A stretch of 36,363 nucleotides of DNA from Comamonadaceae bacterium (GCA_947452785.1 CANGDZ010000032.1:1-36363), one strand, 5' to 3'; shown: positions 24,640 through 32,908, counted from the first letter of the stretch. Made by a program: numbers and translations. The notes: generated by a model from the sequence alone, not told the origin.

Positions 24640-25146
24640 ATGAAGCAAAAAATTGGTTATTTTGAGGTGGCTCAGGGCTTGCGCCTGCGATGGGCGTTGA
24701 CCTTGCTGCTGACTTGTTTCAGTGCCACTCTGTGGGCCTTGGAGGCCACGCCCAACGCACAAGACCCGGTGGTCGAGGCGCGCATGATCCATATTTCTGA
24801 AGAGCTGCGCTGCTTGGTGTGTCAAAACGAATCGCTGGCTTCTTCGCATGCTGAACTCGCAGGTGATCTGCGCGAAGAGGTGCGGGGCCTGATTCGGCAA
24901 GATAAATCAGACACTGAAATCAAAGATTTTTTGATCACCCGGTATGGGGACTTTGTGCTGTACCGCCCGGCGGTCAAACCCGTGACTTGGGCTTTGTGGT
25001 TTGGGCCTTTTGCCCTGTTGATCGGCGCGCTGGTGGCTGCTGCACTGTATTTGCGACAACGCCAGCGGCTCCATGCGCCCTCAGCTTGGACGGCTGAAGA
25101 ATTGAAAAAAGCAGAACAACTGCTCAAAGACGGGGAGTCTGCGTGA
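24640..25146 (+). CDS. ccmH: Cytochrome c maturation protein CcmH
   Basis: CcmH is the thiol oxidoreductase subunit of the CcmFHI heme lyase. The 168-aa protein has a signal/anchor (about 15-35), the hallmark LRC58LVC61QNESLA motif, a three-helix bundle (DLREEVRGLIRQDKSDTEIKDFLITRYGDFVLYRP) and a C-terminal TM helix. This is the short, separate CcmH; the TPR part is encoded by the next gene. Its stop overlaps the ccmI GTG start. Confidence 0.96.
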   Translation: MKQKIGYFEVAQGLRLRWALTLLLTCFSATLWALEATPNAQDPVVEARMIHISEELRCLVCQNESLASSHAELAGDLREEVRGLIRQDKSDTEIKDFLITRYGDFVLYRPAVKPVTWALWFGPFALLIGALVAAALYLRQRQRLHAPSAWTAEELKKAEQLLKDGESA

Positions 25147-26417
25147 ATTCAAGTTTTGTGTTTATTGTGAGTGCCTTGGCGCTCACCGCGGTGGTGGTAC
25201 TGGTCTTGATGTGGAGCTTGCTGCGCACGCGGGGAACCACCCAACCTAACCTGGTGCAGGCCAATCAGCAGGTCTACCGCCAGCAATTGAAAGATCTGGA
25301 AAAAGAGCATGCCCAAGGGGGGCTGAGTCCAGTCGACTTTGAGTTTGCGCGCGCCGAGCTGCTGGGGCGCATGCTGGAAGACACGGCGCAAGCCGATGCG
25401 CCAGACGCCATCAAACCCCCGCGCACGCTGGTCAGTGCCATGGTGTTGGCCGTGTTTCTGCCCGTGGCGGCCATGTCCACCTACATGTGGCTGGGCGAGG
25501 TGGAGGGTTTGAATCCGGCCGTGGCCTCGGCCGAGGACAAAGACAAACACCCCGATCTGGAGGCCATGGCGGCCAGCCTGGCGCACAAGCTGGAATCGGA
25601 CAGCGGCAACGCACAGCGCTGGGTCATGCTGGGCCGAACCTACCGGGCTCTCAATCAATATGACAAGGCCTTGCCGGCTTACCAAAAGGCGTTGACCTTA
25701 GGGGCGGACGATGACATTGCGCTGGAGCGTGCGGAAGTTTTGGCGCAACACAATGGCGGTGATTTCAAAGGCGAGCCTTGGGCGGTGATCAGGCAGGTGC
25801 TGGCCAAGAACGCACGCCACTTCAGTGGCTTGCTGCTGGCGGGCAGTGCGTCGTATGCGCAGGGTGACTACAAAACTGCTATTCGCTATTGGCAGCAAGC
25901 CCGTGACCAGCTAGAAGAGGGCGATGAAGAAATTCAAGGCATTGAGATCGCCCTGAACAAAGCCCGTGAAAAAGCCGGTGAACCCATGGTCGCCTCCAGG
26001 CCTGTGATTGCTTCGCCGGCTTCACCCCATGTAGCCTCGTCTAAAGCCGCACCAGCGGCAGCCGTAGCTGCGGGTGCTGGCGTGGCCGGGCGGGTATCTG
26101 TCGACCCGGCCTTGAACGCCTCAATTTCGCCGTCCGATGTGGTGTTTGTCTATGCCACTCCAAGCGACGGGCAAAAGATGCCGCTGGCAATTTTGCGCAA
26201 AATGGCGGCTGATTTGCCGTTTGACTTTGTGCTGGACGACAGCACGGCCATGAGCCCTGATCGCAAGCTCTCGTCGCAAGCGCAGGTGGTGCTGAAAGTG
26301 CGCATCTCCAAAACGGGTGAAGCCATGACCCGCGCGGGCGACTGGATTGGCGTGATTGATTCGGTGGCGGTGGGGGCACGCAATGTGCGTCTGGTGGTGA
26401 ATCGGCAAGCGCCCTAA
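25143..26417 (+). CDS. ccmI: Cytochrome c maturation protein CcmI (TPR protein)
   Basis: CcmI is the apocytochrome c chaperone of the heme lyase complex. The 424-aa protein has two TM helices (about 3-23 and 98-118), a cytoplasmic coiled segment between them (QQVYRQQLKDLEKEHAQGGLSPVDFEFARAELLGRMLED), a TPR region (WVMLGRTYRALNQYDKALPAYQKALTLGADD) and a C-terminal beta-rich periplasmic domain (SPSDVVFVYATPSDGQKMPLAILRK). It starts with GTG 25143, overlapping the ccmH stop, and is the last gene of the operon. No clear terminator follows. Confidence 0.94.
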   Translation: MNSSFVFIVSALALTAVVVLVLMWSLLRTRGTTQPNLVQANQQVYRQQLKDLEKEHAQGGLSPVDFEFARAELLGRMLEDTAQADAPDAIKPPRTLVSAMVLAVFLPVAAMSTYMWLGEVEGLNPAVASAEDKDKHPDLEAMAASLAHKLESDSGNAQRWVMLGRTYRALNQYDKALPAYQKALTLGADDDIALERAEVLAQHNGGDFKGEPWAVIRQVLAKNARHFSGLLLAGSASYAQGDYKTAIRYWQQARDQLEEGDEEIQGIEIALNKAREKAGEPMVASRPVIASPASPHVASSKAAPAAAVAAGAGVAGRVSVDPALNASISPSDVVFVYATPSDGQKMPLAILRKMAADLPFDFVLDDSTAMSPDRKLSSQAQVVLKVRISKTGEAMTRAGDWIGVIDSVAVGARNVRLVVNRQAP

Positions 26418-26474
26418 GACCAAGGCCATGTCGGGGTTGATTTAATAAAATTGTCAATCCTGTTGTATTCCTTG

Positions 26475-26487
26475 ACTTGGCGCAAGT
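26475..26487. promoter_or_regulatory. Short inverted repeat in the nrdJ leader
   Basis: ACTTG-GCG-CAAGT is a perfect 5-bp inverted repeat 58 bp before the nrdJ ATG, next to a TTGACT hexamer (26472-26477). It may be a regulator site, but no known consensus (such as an NrdR box) is matched. Confidence 0.2.
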
Positions 26488-26544
26488 TTGAAAATTGAAA
26501 CCAGCATTAGCCTTGCTGGCATAGATTTTTCAACTTAGGCAATC

Positions 26545-29004
26545 ATGGCGCAAGACAGTTTCACCCTCTCACTTCCAATGTCGGGGCTTTCTGTGCAAGC
26601 CATTTGTGAAGATGTGCTGCTTGAAAAATATGCCAAAGAGGGTGAGACCTCCATCGCCGATGTGTATGCCCGAGTGGCGCGAGGGCTGGCCTCGGTAGAG
26701 GAACCTCGTCTGCAAGCTGACTACACCCAAGCCTTTTTTGACAACATGATGGCCGGCGCCATTGGTGCGGGGCGCATCATGAGTGCTGCAGGAACCGAGA
26801 TCCAGGCTACCTTGATCAATTGTTTCGTGCAACCGGTGGGTGACTGCATCCAGGGGATAGATGACGAAGGCTACCCGGGTATTTACGAAGCCTTGAAGCA
26901 AGCAGCTGAAACCATGCGACGCGGCGGTGGTGTGGGTTACGACTTCTCACGCATCAGGCCCAAAGGTGCCGCAGTGAAAGGCACGGCATCCTTGGCCTCG
27001 GGGCCTTGCAGTTACATCAATGTGTTCGATCATTCCTGCACCACGGTGGAAAGTGCCGGTTCACGGCGTGGCGCGCAAATGGGCGTACTGCGCATTGACC
27101 ATCCAGACGTGATGGAGTTCATTTCCGCTAAACGCACGCCGGGGCGATGGAACAATTTCAACGTCTCAGTCGGCGTGACGGATCGCTTTATGCAAGCGGT
27201 CATGGAAGATGAGACTTGGTGCTTGGTACATAAGGCCACACCGGGGCGAGACTTGTTGGCTCAAGGCGCCTACCTGCGCGAAGACGGTTTGTGGGTGTAT
27301 GTTGAATCTCCGGCGCGCGACATTTGGCAAGCCGTGATGCAGTCTGCCTATGATTTTGCTGAGCCAGGAATCTTGTTTTTAGACCGAATCCACCAAGACA
27401 ACAACCTGGCCTATTGCGAAAAAATTGAAGCCACCAACCCCTGTGGCGAGCAGCCTTTGCCGCCCTACGGTTGCTGTGATTTGGGGCCCATCATCTTGCC
27501 CCAGTTCGTGCGCCACCCCTTTGGTCTGAATGGGCATTTGCCAGCATTTGATTTTGATGCCTTCGTTCAATCTGTGGCGCTGCAAGTGCGGGCTTTGGAC
27601 AATGTCCTGGAGTTGACCCATTGGCCCTTGCCCGAGCAGGCCGCCGAAGCGCAAGCCAAACGCCGCATTGGTGTGGGCTTTACCGGCTTGGGCGATGCAC
27701 TGGTGATGCTCAACTTGGCCTACAACAGCCAGCCCGGTCGTGACATGGCTGCGCGCATCGCTCGCGTGATGCGCGATGCGGCCTATGCAGCTTCGATTGA
27801 ATTGGCCAAAGAGCGAGGCAGCTTCCCGGCCTTGGATGTGGCGGCCTATCTCCGTGCCCCCGGGTTTGCCAGCCGGCTCGAGCCGCAGATGAAGGAGGCG
27901 ATCGCGCAATTTGGTATCCGCAACAGTCACTTACTGTCGATTGCGCCCACGGGCACCGTGAGTTTGGCATTTGCCGACAACGCATCGAACGGCATCGAGC
28001 CTGCTTTTTCGTGGTTTTACACGCGCAAAAAACGCGAGGCCGATGGCCAGATCCGTGAATACAGCGTTCAAGACCATGCTTGGCGGTTGTACCAAGCCAT
28101 GGGTGGCGATGTGAATCAGTTGCCCTCGTGTTTTGTGACAGCTTTGGAGATGTCGGCGCAAGATCATATTGCGATGATGCAGGCGGTTCAGCCCTTCATC
28201 GATACGGCAATTTCCAAAACCGTCAATGTGCCTGTGGATTACCCTTTTGAAGATTTCAAAAGCTTGTACATGCAAGCCTGGCAGGCGCATTTAAAGGGCC
28301 TGGCCACTTACCGGCCAAATGCGATTTTGGGTTCGGTGTTGGAACTGACCCCTGCACCGGCTGCACCGGCACCGGCGTCCCCTGCTGTTGCGGCGGCCGA
28401 TCCACTGCGCGCTGTGCTGGAGCGGCGGCCTCAAGGTGAGTTACCAGCGGTGGCTGAAAAAATCATTTACTGGACGCAAGACGGCTCTAAAACGCTGTAC
28501 CTGATCATTTCATTCATGACGGTGCAGGGCGTCGCGGATGGAAAGCCGATCAAGTTGGAGCGGGCAATTGAATTCTTTATGCCGGTGGGACAAAACGGCG
28601 AGTCACAGCAATGGATCACCTCCAGCATGCGGCTCTTGTCTTTAGCCGCTCGCGGTGGATTTTTGGCCCGCGCTTTGCATGACATGCGCAAAGTGGCTTG
28701 GGACCGTGGTCCCGTTCGACTGGGCACGATGCAAAAAGAAAATGGCACTCAGGTGCCGATGTGGCACGACTCGGAAGTCGCTGCCGTGGCCTATGCGATT
28801 GAACAAATCATAGAGCGACGAAGCACTTCATTCACTGGGGTTGCAGACGCTGAATCTGACCCTGGTATCGCGCAGTCTGCTGCCTTGTTTCATCCTAAGC
28901 ATATGCAAGGCAAAAAATGCCCTGAATGTGGTGCGCATGCGATGATCAAAAAAGACGGTTGCGAGTACTGCACCCATTGCGGTCACATTGGAAGCTGCGG
29001 CTGA
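26545..29004 (+). CDS. nrdJ: Adenosylcobalamin-dependent ribonucleotide reductase (class II)
   Basis: This enzyme reduces ribonucleotides to deoxyribonucleotides with a cobalamin-generated thiyl radical, independent of oxygen. The 819-aa protein shows the N-terminal redox Cys93 (LINCFVQPVGDC), the radical-site segment NPC300GEQPLPPYGCCDLG, and LLSIAPTGTVSLAFADNASNGIEPAFSWFYTRKKR. A Pro/Ala-rich linker near 598-620 leads to a TSCPD-type C-terminal region. The end carries a zinc-ribbon-like C792-x2-C795...C806-x2-C809-x2-C812 and a final SCG that could serve as the external dithiol region. The leader is only 127 bp and no cobalamin riboswitch is seen. An acyl-CoA dehydrogenase starts 2 bp after the stop. 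Confidence 0.95.
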   Translation: MAQDSFTLSLPMSGLSVQAICEDVLLEKYAKEGETSIADVYARVARGLASVEEPRLQADYTQAFFDNMMAGAIGAGRIMSAAGTEIQATLINCFVQPVGDCIQGIDDEGYPGIYEALKQAAETMRRGGGVGYDFSRIRPKGAAVKGTASLASGPCSYINVFDHSCTTVESAGSRRGAQMGVLRIDHPDVMEFISAKRTPGRWNNFNVSVGVTDRFMQAVMEDETWCLVHKATPGRDLLAQGAYLREDGLWVYVESPARDIWQAVMQSAYDFAEPGILFLDRIHQDNNLAYCEKIEATNPCGEQPLPPYGCCDLGPIILPQFVRHPFGLNGHLPAFDFDAFVQSVALQVRALDNVLELTHWPLPEQAAEAQAKRRIGVGFTGLGDALVMLNLAYNSQPGRDMAARIARVMRDAAYAASIELAKERGSFPALDVAAYLRAPGFASRLEPQMKEAIAQFGIRNSHLLSIAPTGTVSLAFADNASNGIEPAFSWFYTRKKREADGQIREYSVQDHAWRLYQAMGGDVNQLPSCFVTALEMSAQDHIAMMQAVQPFIDTAISKTVNVPVDYPFEDFKSLYMQAWQAHLKGLATYRPNAILGSVLELTPAPAAPAPASPAVAAADPLRAVLERRPQGELPAVAEKIIYWTQDGSKTLYLIISFMTVQGVADGKPIKLERAIEFFMPVGQNGESQQWITSSMRLLSLAARGGFLARALHDMRKVAWDRGPVRLGTMQKENGTQVPMWHDSEVAAVAYAIEQIIERRSTSFTGVADAESDPGIAQSAALFHPKHMQGKKCPECGAHAMIKKDGCEYCTHCGHIGSCG

Positions 29005-29006
29005 GC

Positions 29007-30296
29007 ATGGACTTTGCCCCCTCGCCTCTGGCCGCTCTGTGGACCGAACGCATGGTGCAATTCATGGCAACTTATGTGTTGCCCTACAACGCGGCTTGGT
29101 ACCAGTCGATTCAACAAGGGGTCTACCCGCCGCCTTTTCTGGAAGATCTGAAAACGCTTGCGAAAGAAGAAGGGTTGTGGAACCTGTTTTTGCCCAATTT
29201 ACAAGACCACGAACCCGGCACTCGGTTGAGCAATTTGGATTACGCCCCCTTGGCCGAATGCATGGGCCGAGTGCCTTGGGCGGCGGAAATTTTCAATTGC
29301 AGTGCGCCAGATACTGGCAATATGGAGTTGCTGCATCGCTTTGGCTCCCCTGCGCAGCGCACGCAGTGGTTGGCGCCTTTGATGAAGGGCGAGATCCGTT
29401 CGGCGTTTGCCATGTCTGAGCCTGATGTGGCGTCATCGGATCCGACCAACTTGCAGACGCAAGTGGCTCTGAACGGTGATGAATGGGTGATTCACGGTCG
29501 CAAATGGTTCATCACCGGAGCGGCCCACCCGCAGTGCAAACTCTTGATCGTGATGTGCCGCAACGCCACCGAAGGCCAGGTGCCGGGAGAGGCGCATGCG
29601 CAACACAGTTTGATCCTGGTGCCCATGGACACCCCTGGGGTGAACTTGGTGCGCAATATTCCGGTGGTGCACCACCATGCGCCTGAGGGGCATTGCGAAA
29701 TCGTCTTCAAAGAGGTGCGGGTTCCCAAGGACCACCTTTTGGGTGCGTGGGGACAGGGTTTTCAATTGGGTCAGGCTCGTTTGGGGCCAGGACGGGTGCA
29801 TCACTGCATGCGCACCATCGGGCAATGCGAGTTGGCGCTGGAGTTGGCCACCGAGCGCGCCTTGGAGAGGCAAGCTTTTGGTCGGCATTTGTCAGACTAC
29901 GCGAATGTGCAGGAGTGGTTGGCCCAGTCGCGCATTGAAATTGACCAAGCGCGCTTACTGGTTTTGCAAGTGGCTTGGATGTTGGATGAAGGCCAGATGG
30001 CCCCCCATTTACTCCGAGCCAAAGTCGCGGCCATCAAGGTAGTGGCTGCGCAATTGCAAACCCGTGTAGTGGACCGCGCCATGCAGGTGTTTGGTGCTAT
30101 GGGTTTGTCGCCGGATACCCCCCTGGCCTATTTCTGGACCTGGGGGCGGGCGCTGCATTTGATGGACGGTCCCGACGAAGTTCACCTGCGTACCGTGGCG
30201 CGTTATGAGTTTGAGAAAGCAAAAAACAAAATGGGCCAAGGCAGTGACTATTTCACTACGCCAGAGCAGATGCAAAGGCCCGCGCGGATTCGTTAA
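29007..30296 (+). CDS. Acyl-CoA dehydrogenase family protein
   Basis: A 429-aa FAD-dependent acyl-CoA dehydrogenase that would introduce a 2,3-double bond into an acyl-CoA. It has the FAD/substrate motifs FAMSEPDVASSDPTN and GDEWVIHGRKWFITGA, the GQGFQLGQARLGPGRVHHCMRTIGQCELAL segment, and the catalytic base Glu391 in DGPDEVHLRTVARYE. The DEVH motif and length point to the ACAD10/11-like long-chain group; the exact substrate is unknown. The ATG at 29007 lies 2 bp after nrdJ with a weak RBS. The stop codon overlaps by 3-4 bp the end of the convergent small membrane protein gene. Confidence 0.92.
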   Translation: MDFAPSPLAALWTERMVQFMATYVLPYNAAWYQSIQQGVYPPPFLEDLKTLAKEEGLWNLFLPNLQDHEPGTRLSNLDYAPLAECMGRVPWAAEIFNCSAPDTGNMELLHRFGSPAQRTQWLAPLMKGEIRSAFAMSEPDVASSDPTNLQTQVALNGDEWVIHGRKWFITGAAHPQCKLLIVMCRNATEGQVPGEAHAQHSLILVPMDTPGVNLVRNIPVVHHHAPEGHCEIVFKEVRVPKDHLLGAWGQGFQLGQARLGPGRVHHCMRTIGQCELALELATERALERQAFGRHLSDYANVQEWLAQSRIEIDQARLLVLQVAWMLDEGQMAPHLLRAKVAAIKVVAAQLQTRVVDRAMQVFGAMGLSPDTPLAYFWTWGRALHLMDGPDEVHLRTVARYEFEKAKNKMGQGSDYFTTPEQMQRPARIR

Positions 30297-30496
30297 TCTT
30301 TGTGTGCGTGGCCTCGCAGCCACGAAGTTAGTGCAAGGCTAGCCCAAGCGATCAAAGGGATGGCCAAGGGCTTGAGCAGCGTGTGCAGTGTTGAGTCGGT
30401 GGTGTGCTTGGCTTCTAGCAGCACCGCCCTTATCTGCGCCCGTGAGGCCTGCAAACGCTCCACGGGTGTCAACTCTTCAGTGGGCGAGGCGCTCAT
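30293..30496 (-). CDS. Small single-TM protein, YqjK-like position
   Basis: A 67-aa protein with a polar, helical N-terminus (TPVERLQASRAQIRAVLLEAKH) and one hydrophobic segment (about 42-60, LLKPLAIPLIAWASLALTSWL). I chose the ATG at 30496, which overlaps the upstream gene's TGA (ATGA); an in-frame ATG at 30517 also exists. It is the last gene of a minus-strand operon that resembles E. coli yqjD-yqjE-yqjK in order and topology, but sequence identity to YqjK is not clear, so the label rests on context. Confidence 0.6.
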   Translation of the reverse strand: MSASPTEELTPVERLQASRAQIRAVLLEAKHTTDSTLHTLLKPLAIPLIAWASLALTSWLRGHAHKD

Positions 30497-30876
30497 GTCG
30501 TGCTCAGTTCCTTGCACATGGCCATGTCTGTGTAGATTTGTCGTTTCAGTTCAGACAAAGCATGACCCACAGGCGTGCGATAGCTCGCCCATGCCAACGC
30601 TAAAGTCATGAACCAACTGACCCCTGGGGCAACGACCATGACCCAAGGCCAGCCCATGGGGCCCTTGGGCAAGACCCCCCACAGCATGAACGCCACCCCC
30701 GTGAGCACCATGGCCACAAAGGCCATACAAATCGCCATGATCCCCAACAAGGCTTTCAGCTTGGCTTGGCGCAAGGCCAGAGCAGCATCAGCGCTAAGCA
30801 GATCGGCATAAGCCTGCGCATGAACCACCAGCATCTGCGGACGGTGAGCCAGCATGTAAGCCAAAGGGTGGGTCAT
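30493..30876 (-). CDS. Two-TM membrane protein, YqjE/phage-holin-superfamily-like
   Basis: A 127-aa protein with two TM helices (about 42-66 and 76-97) joined by a short loop (PKGPMGWPW), flanked by a polar N-terminus (HAQAYADLLSADAALALRQAKLKALLG) and a C-terminal amphipathic helix (TPVGHALSELKRQIYTDMAMCKE). This is the topology of YqjE/DUF1469-type proteins. It lies 16 bp after the DUF883 gene, as yqjE follows yqjD in E. coli. Function in this family is poorly known; envelope association under stress is the usual inference. Confidence 0.7.
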   Translation of the reverse strand: MTHPLAYMLAHRPQMLVVHAQAYADLLSADAALALRQAKLKALLGIMAICMAFVAMVLTGVAFMLWGVLPKGPMGWPWVMVVAPGVSWFMTLALAWASYRTPVGHALSELKRQIYTDMAMCKELSTT

Positions 30877-30892
30877 GGTGAACTCCCAAGCT

Positions 30893-31180
30893 TCAGCGAC
30901 GCGAACGGGTGATGTAACTCAACACCGCCATCAAAGCCGCGCCTGAAGCGGCGGCAATCAGCAGGGATTTGAGAGGGTTTTCTTTCACATGCTGGGTGGC
31001 CCGACGCGATACATGGTCAGAAAAATCATTCACCTGGTTCTTCAGGTGCTGAGCGGATTCGTGAACAGCATCCATGGCCGCCTGTGATTCCTGTTGCGCC
31101 GAATCGGCGGCCGCTTGGGCACAGCGACTGACCTCATTGGCCATGGCTTGCAGTGTGGTGGGTGATTTGTGATTGAACAT
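30893..31180 (-). CDS. DUF883 family protein (ElaB/YqjD-like)
   Basis: A 95-aa protein with a long amphipathic alpha-helix (about 10-70, EVSRCAQAAADSAQQESQAAMDAVHESAQHLKNQVNDFSDHVSRRATQHVKENP) and a C-terminal TM tail (PLKSLLIAAASGAALMAVLSYITRSRR). KENPLKSLLIAAASG matches the conserved end of the DUF883 family. ElaB and YqjD in E. coli are stationary-phase, tail-anchored proteins that tether ribosomes to the membrane; that role is inferred here. The gene starts 9 bp after the Crp-family regulator gene, so the two are almost certainly co-transcribed. Confidence 0.85.
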   Translation of the reverse strand: MFNHKSPTTLQAMANEVSRCAQAAADSAQQESQAAMDAVHESAQHLKNQVNDFSDHVSRRATQHVKENPLKSLLIAAASGAALMAVLSYITRSRR

Positions 31181-31189
31181 GAGACACCT

Positions 31190-31894
31190 TCAATTTTTCA
31201 TATGCGCCTGATAGGTCGCAATGTCTGTCACATAACAACCACAGCTGTGCTGGCGCAAGCCTTCCCGATCCAGAATCTGCATCTGACCCCGCACGTAATG
31301 AATCAACTTCAGTTTCTTCAGTAAGGAGGCCGCATTGGTGATGCCGACCCTGCTTGCGCCCAGCATGTGCGATAAAAATTCCTGCGTCACGGCAAAGGTG
31401 TCATTGCCCGCACGGTCTTGGGTCATCAACAGCCATCGAGCGAGTCGGCCTTCAATCGCGTGGTACTGCGCGCAAGCCACGTTGTGTGCCAATTGCTTTA
31501 TCACCACGTAGGTGTAGCGGTGCAGAAAGCGGTCCAGCTTTGGGGCATGCTTTAAAAGACGCAGAAAATCTTTTCGACTCAGGCGAAGGGCCTCACCCGC
31601 GCCTTGCACGACGGCATCAAATGGCGCGAGTTTGTCCTGCAGCACCAGACTCACACCGAGCATGCCCTCATGACCCACCAAGTGCACTTCAATGCACTCG
31701 TTTTGCGCCGTGGTGACCAGCTCCGAGATGAAGGAAGTGGTTGGAAAGTAAACATAGGGCATCGATTCGTTGCGTGAATGCAAGACCTGTTCAAACGACA
31801 AGGTGACCACCTCCGCCAAGTCCAGTAGCTTGCGCTGTTCCGGCGCGGGTAATGCCCCCACCAGTTGATTGCCATGGGTGAGTTTCGTATTCAT
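31190..31894 (-). CDS. Crp/Fnr family transcriptional regulator (first paralogue)
   Basis: A 234-aa regulator with an N-terminal cyclic-nucleotide-binding-like jelly roll (VYFPTTSFISELV, VGHEGMLGVSLVL), a dimerisation helix and a C-terminal winged helix (FAVTQEFLSHMLGASRVGITNAASLLKKLKLIHYVRGQMQILDREGL) ending in HSCGCY. It lacks the N-terminal cysteine cluster of FNR, so it is not an iron-sulfur oxygen sensor. It heads a minus-strand operon with three small membrane-protein genes and lies back to back with a paralogue at 32146. Its ligand, if any, is unknown. Confidence 0.9.
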   Translation of the reverse strand: MNTKLTHGNQLVGALPAPEQRKLLDLAEVVTLSFEQVLHSRNESMPYVYFPTTSFISELVTTAQNECIEVHLVGHEGMLGVSLVLQDKLAPFDAVVQGAGEALRLSRKDFLRLLKHAPKLDRFLHRYTYVVIKQLAHNVACAQYHAIEGRLARWLLMTQDRAGNDTFAVTQEFLSHMLGASRVGITNAASLLKKLKLIHYVRGQMQILDREGLRQHSCGCYVTDIATYQAHMKN

Positions 31895-32145
31895 GGTCGC
31901 ACCGCCATTTCTTCCAAGAGTGTTCTTGAATTGGAAAAGAAGGTACCTCCCGCAGTCTGTGGGCTAGCGTACAAAGTCGGTCATTGGCGACGTGAACGGA
32001 TACGGGGATGAATCTGTAATAAATATAAATTTTAAACTTTATATGTGACCTAGGACACAGAGCGACGGCGATATGTGTGGAACCATGCAAATGATTAAAA
32101 AGTACTCATAAAACTAACTAAAATAATTTATCGGAATCAATAAAA
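31895..32145. promoter_or_regulatory. AT-rich divergent promoter region between two Crp-family regulators
   Basis: This 251-bp gap holds the promoters of both divergent regulators. The part from about 32015 to 32145 is clearly more AT-rich than neighbouring DNA, with several TATA-like stretches. It contains a CRP-like box at 32044-32059 and the first copy of a 12-bp direct repeat at 32121. No ORF of note was seen in it. Confidence 0.6.
32044..32059. promoter_or_regulatory. CRP-like binding site
   Basis: TGTGA-CCTAGG-ACACA matches the CRP-family consensus TGTGA-N6-TCACA with one mismatch and has a palindromic core CCTAGG. It lies 87 bp before the plus-strand regulator ATG, between two Crp-family genes, a natural position for auto- or cross-regulation. 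Match by eye only. Confidence 0.45.
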
Positions 32146-32162
32146 ATGTCAAATAATTTATC
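32121..32162 (+). repeat. 12-bp direct repeat pair AAATAATTTATC
   Basis: Identical copies occur at 32121-32132 and 32151-32162, 30 bp apart. The second copy lies within the first codons of the regulator gene (Ser2 to Leu5 region). AT-rich sequence makes chance repetition possible. Confidence 0.5.
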
Positions 32163-32889
32163 TGTTAGTTTCAATAGTCCTCTCGTCAAAAGTCAAAACA
32201 CTTTATTGGCCGCGATGCCTGTCCAGGAGTTTGAACGATGGGCCCCCCATTTGGAATGGGTCGATCTCAAACTGGGCCAGGTGCTGCAGGAGTCCGGCAC
32301 AGTCATCAGTCACGTTTATTTTCCAACTACCTCCATCATTTCTTTGCTGTATGTACTGGAGGACGGGGCGTCGACAGAAATTTCTGTCATTGGATGTGAA
32401 GGCGTTCTCAATATTGCACAAATCATGAGTGGTCACGCCACACTCAGCCGTGCCGTTGTGCAAAGTGCCGGCGCAGCTTTGCGTGTGAGGGCCAGTGTGA
32501 TTCAGCACGATTTCGAGCACTCCAATCAAGTGAGGCATTTGATGTTGCGTTATACCGAGGCGCTGATGTCTCAGATGACACAAACCGCAGTTTGTAATCG
32601 GCACCACACCTTGGATCAGCAACTGTGCCGTTGGCTGCTTTTGAGTCTAGACAGGTTGCGCAGCAATGACTTGCGAATGACTCAGGAGTTGATCGCCAAT
32701 ATGTTGGGGGTGCGGCGCGAGGGTGTGACTTCGGCCGCGGTTAAATTGCAAAAGAGCGGGCTGATCGAGTATTCACGCGGCCTCATTCATGTGCTCGATC
32801 GTAAGGGTTTAGAAGCCAGATCGTGCGAGTGCTATGCCGTGGTCAAAAGGGAGTACGACCGTTTACTGCCAGCCAGTATCGGTCGGTAA
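32146..32889 (+). CDS. Crp/Fnr family transcriptional regulator (second paralogue)
   Basis: A 247-aa regulator with the same layout as its divergent neighbour: a jelly-roll sensor domain (HVYFPTTSIISLLYVLEDGASTEISVIGCEGVLNIAQI), a dimer helix (LMLRYTEALMSQMTQTAVCNRHHTLDQQLCRWLLLSLDR) and a winged helix (LRMTQELIANMLGVRREGVTSAAVKLQKSGLIEYSRGLIHVLDRKGLEARSCECY). The shared VYFPTTS, VTQE/MTQE and SCxCY blocks show the two are paralogues. No FNR-type cysteine cluster is present. The ATG at 32146 has only a weak GGA upstream. Likely targets, by position, include the divergent operon and itself. Confidence 0.9.
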   Translation: MSNNLSVSFNSPLVKSQNTLLAAMPVQEFERWAPHLEWVDLKLGQVLQESGTVISHVYFPTTSIISLLYVLEDGASTEISVIGCEGVLNIAQIMSGHATLSRAVVQSAGAALRVRASVIQHDFEHSNQVRHLMLRYTEALMSQMTQTAVCNRHHTLDQQLCRWLLLSLDRLRSNDLRMTQELIANMLGVRREGVTSAAVKLQKSGLIEYSRGLIHVLDRKGLEARSCECYAVVKREYDRLLPASIGR

Positions 32890-32908
32890 GCACAGATCTT
32901 GCGGCGGC

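Noticed and set aside
26418..26544. Cobalamin riboswitch upstream of the B12-dependent ribonucleotide reductase
   Set aside because: The leader is only 127 bp, too short for a typical cobalamin riboswitch with its expression platform, and I saw no B12-box-like sequence.
31190..32889. True FNR oxygen sensors
   Set aside because: Neither Crp-family protein has the N-terminal cysteine cluster needed for a [4Fe-4S] cluster, so they are unlikely to be the regulators of the FNR-type sites seen elsewhere.
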